A stretch of DNA of 64,000 nucleotides from the NCBI GenBank assembly GCA_024276425.1, contig JAJRXF010000188.1, positions 69,545 through 133,544 of the forward strand, written 5' to 3'. Below are positions 58,439-64,000 of this stretch, in pieces (position 1 is the first letter of the stretch; every line of letters starts with the position of its first letter). The translations under genes and the position numbers were made by a program. Source of the stretch: Actinomycetes bacterium (GTDB taxonomy: Bacteria; Actinomycetota; Acidimicrobiia; Acidimicrobiales; SZUA-35). Under the pieces are notes generated by a model, which made no database searches, had not been told where the DNA came from, and was given only the letters and a program-made list of their open reading frames with translations.

Positions 58439-58974
58439 TGGACCACACCGACTTCTCTCTGCATCCCGCCTTGGCCCTTGCGCTGGGCTTTCACTACCCG
58501 CGACCCGGTTCGAGCCAAGCATTGGGCGATGCAACCACCGCCACCCACGGCATCGTGCAGCGCCACCTACAGCTCTTTGTCGAAGAGGTCGCAGAGCTGT
58601 CTCTGGCGAAGTGGGAAGAGCTTCACACCGAAACCCTCGACCTTTCTCCCAAGTTTATTCCCTACGTCGGACATGTCATGTGGGGAGACAACTATCGGCG
58701 AGGTGAGTTTATGGCCGATCTAAAAGGGGCTATGAGAGAGACAGGCACGGTTCTCAACGGGGAACTTCCCGACCATCTCGAACCAATTCTCCGCTACCTG
58801 GCGGCGACCGATGAGCCTTTAGAAGATCTCGTCGATGTTCTACCCGGTGCAACAACAACCATGAAAAAGACCCTCAAGGCAGAGTCGCCGGGCAATCCAT
58901 ATCTTCATCTGTTGGATGCCACCGTGGCTTTTGTCGCTGATCTGCGCCCCCTCACGATTGGAACCAGGCGATGA
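58438..58974 (+). CDS. narJ: Nitrate reductase assembly chaperone NarJ
   Basis: Position between narH and narI; acidic helical protein, FVEEVAELSLAKWEELHTETLDLSPKFIPYVGH. Confidence 0.85.
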   Translation: MDHTDFSLHPALALALGFHYPRPGSSQALGDATTATHGIVQRHLQLFVEEVAELSLAKWEELHTETLDLSPKFIPYVGHVMWGDNYRRGEFMADLKGAMRETGTVLNGELPDHLEPILRYLAATDEPLEDLVDVLPGATTTMKKTLKAESPGNPYLHLLDATVAFVADLRPLTIGTRR

Positions 58975-59720
58975 CGAGCAACGACTTCCTCTTCGGTGTG
59001 ATCCCATACGCCGTAGCCCTCTTGGCCCTTATTGTCACTGTGCTGAGATGGAAGATGCATCAGTTCACGGTGTCCTCACTCTCGTCCCAGCTCTTGGAGA
59101 GCCGCAAGCTTTATTGGGGCTCGGTGCCCTTTCACTGGGGCCTCTCCATCATCTTGACCTTCCATATTCTTGCCCTCGTTGTCCCGAGGGGGTTCGAGAT
59201 CTGGAACGGTTCACCGCTTCGCCTCTATCTGCTAGAAATCACCGGCCTTGCCCTTGGATTCTGGGCCCTGTTCGGAATCAGCGCCTTAATCTACCGCCGG
59301 TACTCCGAGCCACGAATCCGCAAGGTCACCTCCAAGATGGACATCGTGGTCTTAGCCGTCGTGGCGGTGCAGATCATTACCGGGGTCTGGATTGCTCTTG
59401 GGTACCGCTGGGGCTCGTACTGGGGCACAGCGGTCTTCGTTCCCTATATGTGGTCACTCTTTCGCTTTCAACCCAACCCTGACCTGGTGGAAGCTCTTCC
59501 TTGGGTACTGAAGACCCACGCCTTGGCCTTCTTCGTCTTCCTCGGAATCTTCCCCTTTACTCGCCTGGTCCACATCATCACCCTGCCCCTGCAATACATC
59601 GGTAGACCATGGCAGAAGGTTGTCGCCAACCGAACCCCCTCAATACCGGACTTCGAGCCGAACACTACGGGTGGAGACCGTCCACCCGTAGTCGTCGGAG
59701 CGCAACACAAAAGCAACTAG
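58971..59720 (+). CDS. narI: Nitrate reductase gamma subunit NarI
   Basis: Five TMs; FHWGLSIILTFHILALV; KTHALAFFVFLGIFPFTRLVHIITLPLQYIGRPWQ. Confidence 0.93.
   Translation: MTSNDFLFGVIPYAVALLALIVTVLRWKMHQFTVSSLSSQLLESRKLYWGSVPFHWGLSIILTFHILALVVPRGFEIWNGSPLRLYLLEITGLALGFWALFGISALIYRRYSEPRIRKVTSKMDIVVLAVVAVQIITGVWIALGYRWGSYWGTAVFVPYMWSLFRFQPNPDLVEALPWVLKTHALAFFVFLGIFPFTRLVHIITLPLQYIGRPWQKVVANRTPSIPDFEPNTTGGDRPPVVVGAQHKSN
59664..59692. other. Perfect 12-bp hairpin inside the narI 3' end
   Basis: ACTACGGGTGGA-gaccg-TCCACCCGTAGT. Confidence 0.85.
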
Positions 59721-59787
59721 TTCCTCACGCCCCAACCCTGGACTGGATTAGGTCCCCCAACGGGACTGGACAGGAGAGAGCTCAGCC

Positions 59788-61383
59788 ATGAGCGACACCG
59801 ATACATCACGCAATCAAGGAAGTGGATCAGCCGTCGAGGAGGGCCCCCCCAAGCTCCTCGCCTTCAACCAAGAACGTATTCGGGTGTTGCACTACACCTG
59901 GATCGCCTTCTTCATGACGTTCTATGTCTGGTTCAACCTTGCACCCCTGGCAACAACCATTCTGGACTCGGTTGGTGGACTAACCAAGGAGCACATGAAG
60001 ATCCTGGCCATCTCCAATGTTGCCCTCACCATCCCCGCTCGGATTGTTATCGGCGCTCTCATCGACCGCTATGGATCACGGATTGTCTTCTCCGCTCTCA
60101 TGGTTGTGATGGCCATTCCAACAATCGTCTTTGCCTGGGCCGATGGATTCACCCAAATGCTGATCGCCCGCCTGGTACTCAGCTCCGTCGGAGCCGGATT
60201 TGTTGTTGGTATCAAGATGGTTTCTCAATGGTTCCCGCCCAAGTACATCGGGCGGGCAGAGGGCTTCTACGCCGGCTGGGGGAACTTTGGTTCTGCTTTC
60301 GCTGCCATGACTTTGCCTTGGTTTGCTCTCACGGTCTTCGAAGATTGGTTCAATCTTGGCGTAGATTCGTGGCGCTGGGCCATGACCCTCAATGGCCTGG
60401 TCATGGGGGTGTATGGAGTTATGTACTACTTCCTGGTCAAGGACGTACCAGAGGGGAAGACCCTTCACAAGTCAAAGAAGACCGAACCGATGATGGTGAC
60501 GTCCTATGGTGACCTGGCTCAGTATCTTGCCTTGTCTGTCCCGCTGGTCGGAGCCTTGGGGGTCCTCGCCTGGCGAGTCTCCAACGTCGAAGTCGATGGC
60601 TCCGCCGTCATGTCAAAGGAGTTTCTGTACCTGATCTATGCGGTGCTCACCGCGGTCTATATCGGCCACGCGGCCAAGACACTGCACATCAACCTCCCCT
60701 ATCTGAAGGCTGGGGTCCCGGAAGAAGACAAGTACCACTTTGGGTCTGTGACCGCCCTCAACTCAACCTACTTCGCCAACTTCGGCGCCGAGTTGGCCGT
60801 CGTCTCGATGCTGCCCGCCTTCTTCCAAAATACCTTTGAGGGTCTGACCAACAGCTCCGGAGGACATATCGTTACCGCCACCGTTGCCGGCCTGGTTGCC
60901 GCCTCTTTCGCTTTCGTCAACCTCGTGGCCCGACCGCTTGGAGGCCTCTTGTCCGACCGGTTCGAGAGCCGCAAGAAGACCATGCTCATCTACATACTCG
61001 GCATCTCCATCGGCTTCTTGGGTATGGCCATGATTGGCAAGTGGGGCACCGACTCCGAAGGGGCCCGAGCCATTGTCCCCATGTTCAACAGTGTCTGGTG
61101 GTTGGTGATCGCCGTCATCATCACCGTCTTTGCATCGGTTTTCGTCCAAGGGGCCGAAGGATCAACCTTCGCGGTAATCCCAACCGTCAACAAGAAGATG
61201 ACCGGTCAGATTGCTGGTATGGCGGGAGCCTACGGCAATGTCGGAGCCGTCATTTATCTGGTCGTGTTCTCCCTTGTTAGTTCCCGATCCTTCTTCTTCA
61301 TCCTTTCCGCTGGCGCTGCCATCAGCTTTGTCATCACCTGGCTCCTGCTGGAGGATCCGAAGAACTCACACGCCGAGGTCTAG
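59788..61383 (+). CDS. narK1: NarK-type nitrate/nitrite MFS transporter (first copy)
   Basis: 12-TM MFS; ARIVIGALIDRYGSR; FFQNTFEGL...ASFAFVNLVARPLGGLLSDRF; GAEGSTFAVIPTVNKKMTGQIAGMAGAYGNVG. Confidence 0.9.
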   Translation: MSDTDTSRNQGSGSAVEEGPPKLLAFNQERIRVLHYTWIAFFMTFYVWFNLAPLATTILDSVGGLTKEHMKILAISNVALTIPARIVIGALIDRYGSRIVFSALMVVMAIPTIVFAWADGFTQMLIARLVLSSVGAGFVVGIKMVSQWFPPKYIGRAEGFYAGWGNFGSAFAAMTLPWFALTVFEDWFNLGVDSWRWAMTLNGLVMGVYGVMYYFLVKDVPEGKTLHKSKKTEPMMVTSYGDLAQYLALSVPLVGALGVLAWRVSNVEVDGSAVMSKEFLYLIYAVLTAVYIGHAAKTLHINLPYLKAGVPEEDKYHFGSVTALNSTYFANFGAELAVVSMLPAFFQNTFEGLTNSSGGHIVTATVAGLVAASFAFVNLVARPLGGLLSDRFESRKKTMLIYILGISIGFLGMAMIGKWGTDSEGARAIVPMFNSVWWLVIAVIITVFASVFVQGAEGSTFAVIPTVNKKMTGQIAGMAGAYGNVGAVIYLVVFSLVSSRSFFFILSAGAAISFVITWLLLEDPKNSHAEV

Positions 61384-61416
61384 GCCTTACCAACCGAATA
61401 CTGAGAGGAGTCCCTG

Positions 61417-63030
61417 ATGGCTGACATTGTCGAGTGGGACGTAGAGAACGAAGAGTTTTGGGAAAGCACCGGCAAGAAGGTGGCCTCCCGCAACCTCTGG
61501 ATATCGATCCCGAGCCTGCTCGTAGGTTTCGCGGTCTGGCTCTATTGGGGAATCATTACCGTCCAGATGCTCAATCTAGGCTTTCCCTTTGAGAAGGCCG
61601 AACTGTTCACCATCTCAGCCATCGCCGGTTTCACCGGCGCCACCCTGCGAATTCCAAACTCGTTCTTCATCCGGCTAGCAGGCGGCCGAAACACTATCTT
61701 CCTCACCACGGCGTTGCTAATCGTCCCGGCGATGGGTACTGGCATTGCGTTAACCAATCCCGATACTCCCCTGTGGGTCTTTCAACTGTTGGCCTTCCTC
61801 AGCGGTATGGGGGGCGGAAACTTCGCCTCCTCGATGTCTAACATCAGCTTCTTTTATCCCAAGAGAATGCAGGGTTATGCACTGGGCATGAATGCTGGCC
61901 TAGGCAATGCTGGGGTGACCACCATGCAGATCCTCATCCCACTGGTGATGACTCGGGCCATGTTCGGCGGAGCAGGCCTAACTCTCCAGAAGACCTCCGG
62001 AACCTTGCTGGGAAAGATCCCAGAAGGAACGACCACCTATATCCAGAATGCTGGTTTCGTCTGGATGCTTTTCCTTGTCCCACTTGCCTTCGCAGGCTGG
62101 TTCGGAATGAACAACATCAAGGCTGCTCACGTGTCGCCCAATATCGGTGGCACGATTCCAGCCTTTTCCAAGATACTCCTGATGTTAGGTCTGACCCTGC
62201 TTCCGGCCGCGGCGGGACTGTGGGTTATTCTGCCGAAACCAACCGGACTCGGGGCCCCATCAATAGCCAAGTGGCCAGTCATTGCCGCGGTGTTGGTGGC
62301 CACTGTTTTCCTACTGAAACTGATACCAGGTGAGGTTCACGACAGCCTGGAGCGCCAGTACAAGATTTTTGGACACAAACACACCTGGATCATGAGCATC
62401 ATCTACACCATGACGTTCGGATCTTTCATCGGCTACGCTGCCGGGTTTGGGCTGGCCATCAAGGTAGTTTTCGGTTTCATGCATGGTGATATCGCTGCTG
62501 CCAGCACCGAAGGTGTTCATGAGCTAGCCAACCCCGACGGGCCCTCGGCACTGACCTACGCGTGGATGGGTCCATTTATCGGGGCTCTGATTCGTCCAAT
62601 CGGTGGCATCATTGCGGACAAGGTAGGCGGAGCACGGGTGACCCAGTGGGTGGCCATTGTGATGACCGTGAGTGCTTTGGGAGTGGCTTACTACCTGAAG
62701 CAGGCCTACCAGACCGATACGCCCCAGGACTACTTCGTCCCGTTCTTGCTCCTATTCCTAATTCTTTTTGCGGCCACCGGCATCGGCAACGGTTCGACCT
62801 TCCGTACCATCTCCCAGGTGTTCAACAAGGAACAGGCAGGCCCGGTGCTCGGTTGGACCTCCGCCGTTGCCGCCTACGGAGCATTCATCATCCCGGCCGA
62901 ATTCGGCAACCAAATCACAGCAGCATCCCCCGAAAAGGCCCTCTTTGCCTTCGCCATCTTCTACCTGATTTGTGCTGGGCTCAACTGGTGGTACTACCTC
63001 GGACCAAAGGCTGAATACCAGAACCCATAG
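61417..63030 (+). CDS. narK2: NarK-type nitrate/nitrite MFS transporter (second copy)
   Basis: GGGNFASSMSNISFFYPKRMQGYALGMNAGLGNAGVTTMQ; FIGALIRPIGGIIADKVGGARVTQW. Confidence 0.9.
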   Translation: MADIVEWDVENEEFWESTGKKVASRNLWISIPSLLVGFAVWLYWGIITVQMLNLGFPFEKAELFTISAIAGFTGATLRIPNSFFIRLAGGRNTIFLTTALLIVPAMGTGIALTNPDTPLWVFQLLAFLSGMGGGNFASSMSNISFFYPKRMQGYALGMNAGLGNAGVTTMQILIPLVMTRAMFGGAGLTLQKTSGTLLGKIPEGTTTYIQNAGFVWMLFLVPLAFAGWFGMNNIKAAHVSPNIGGTIPAFSKILLMLGLTLLPAAAGLWVILPKPTGLGAPSIAKWPVIAAVLVATVFLLKLIPGEVHDSLERQYKIFGHKHTWIMSIIYTMTFGSFIGYAAGFGLAIKVVFGFMHGDIAAASTEGVHELANPDGPSALTYAWMGPFIGALIRPIGGIIADKVGGARVTQWVAIVMTVSALGVAYYLKQAYQTDTPQDYFVPFLLLFLILFAATGIGNGSTFRTISQVFNKEQAGPVLGWTSAVAAYGAFIIPAEFGNQITAASPEKALFAFAIFYLICAGLNWWYYLGPKAEYQNP

Positions 63031-63066
63031 GCCGCGGGCGTCTCATCCATCACCGAACGAGAACGA

Positions 63067-63993
63067 CTACCAGTATTCTTCATAGTGGATATTGCCCGGT
63101 TGTTTGCGCCGGTCAAGAGTAAACCCTCGTTCGCTAAGCAACTGGACCACGCCAACAGTTTCGGGAAAGATTTCCTCACCCTCCTTAGACTCCGGCAGTC
63201 CAATCATCGCTGGATTACCACACAAAAAGACGTCGGTCCGATCGGGGTCCAGCCGGACGCCAAATCGTTTCTCGAGTACATTGTTGATAATGAGATCCTG
63301 AAGATACTGCTTGGGAATGTCGTCTTCTCTGGTTGGTAGCGGCAGGTAGTGATAGTTCTGGTGGCGACGCTCCAGCGTTCGATGGTGCTCGGCATAGCCA
63401 AGATCAGCCCACTTGCGAACAGTTACCGCCGAGACGATAGGACCAGAATGCCCCTTCCGCAAGAGCTCGATGATCATGGCGTTCTGAGGGGCCTCTCCCG
63501 TCCCCGTTGAAAAGAAAACCACGGTCTGTTCAGGATCGGTAACCGTCTCCAAGGTGTAGCGGCCAGCCACCTTTGGCCCAAGATAGATACGGTCCCCAGG
63601 ACGCATCAGGGCCAGCCTTGGTGTGAGGGCCGGGATGTTGTCCGGCGTCGGTGGCACCAGAACAATGTAAAACTCCAACTCATCGGTGACTGATACATCA
63701 ATGAGATAGCCATGCTCGTCAAACATGGGGCTGGAGATCGAGTACGACCGGCGGATCAGCTTTTCCCACTTGGCCTCAAGGTCGGGATCCTCAGCGTCGT
63801 CGATGCGCTCTTCCCAATAGCCCAAGCCAAGGGAGGCATACTGGCCAGCCTTGTGGTTGGTGTCTCCATGATCGGGACGAACCCGCAGAACCCAAAGATC
63901 TGAGTGGGTTGGCTCAAAATGGGTGATGGTCGCGTTGTAGTACTCATCGCGCAGTTCCGATATTTCTGAGGTATGCCTGCGACGCTGCGCCAC
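63067..63993 (-). CDS. Ferredoxin/flavodoxin--NADP+ reductase-like (possibly N-terminally partial at window edge)
   Basis: RRSYSISSP FAD motif; FFSTGTGEAPQNAMI NADP region; VFLCGNPAMIG; C-terminal aromatic. Confidence 0.85.
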   Translation of the reverse strand: MAQRRRHTSEISELRDEYYNATITHFEPTHSDLWVLRVRPDHGDTNHKAGQYASLGLGYWEERIDDAEDPDLEAKWEKLIRRSYSISSPMFDEHGYLIDVSVTDELEFYIVLVPPTPDNIPALTPRLALMRPGDRIYLGPKVAGRYTLETVTDPEQTVVFFSTGTGEAPQNAMIIELLRKGHSGPIVSAVTVRKWADLGYAEHHRTLERRHQNYHYLPLPTREDDIPKQYLQDLIINNVLEKRFGVRLDPDRTDVFLCGNPAMIGLPESKEGEEIFPETVGVVQLLSERGFTLDRRKQPGNIHYEEYW

Positions 63994-64000
63994 ACCAGTC

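Noticed and set aside
1-64000. CRISPR arrays, prophage, transposases, toxin-antitoxin pairs
   Set aside because: Looked for and not seen; no regularly spaced repeats or diagnostic proteins in the ORF track

Overview
This 64 kb window comes from a high-GC, actinobacteria-like chromosome (probably Acidimicrobiia-like, judged from protein content only). It is mostly densely packed protein-coding genes, with one tRNA-Ala. I see no rRNA, CRISPR array, prophage or intact IS element. Main blocks: (1) a tandem pair of membrane-anchored DUF1028 proteins inside a segmental duplication, a cytochrome P450, and a strip of gene debris up to the tRNA; (2) a molybdenum-cofactor/GalU cluster (moaC, moaA, moeA/glp, galU) with a small GlpR-like membrane protein; (3) a translationally coupled operon of GT2 synthase, HEAT-repeat membrane protein and a multi-receiver regulator with a degenerate GGDEF; (4) tldE/tldD, dxs, a GGDEF-EAL protein that looks catalytically dead, a thioesterase, an M15 peptidase and an ABC-F ATPase with a strikingly palindromic leader; (5) a KAS III-like, glpD, AGPS-like, glpK lipid/glycerol cluster; (6) a full type IVa pilus locus with a PilM-PilN fusion and an MshEN-type PilB; (7) a Thermus-like nitrate respiration locus (diheme cyt c, narGHJI, narK1, narK2) divergent from an operon that pairs a split b6f-type bc complex with a GltD-like Fe-S flavoprotein. 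The intergenic region between the two respiratory operons carries a CRP/FNR-type palindrome, two perfect hairpins and two phased direct repeats. The strongest candidates for an under-described system are the combined bc/flavoprotein/nitrate reductase locus and the GT2-HEAT-regulator operon. All assignments come from reading the supplied translations and DNA; no database search was run.
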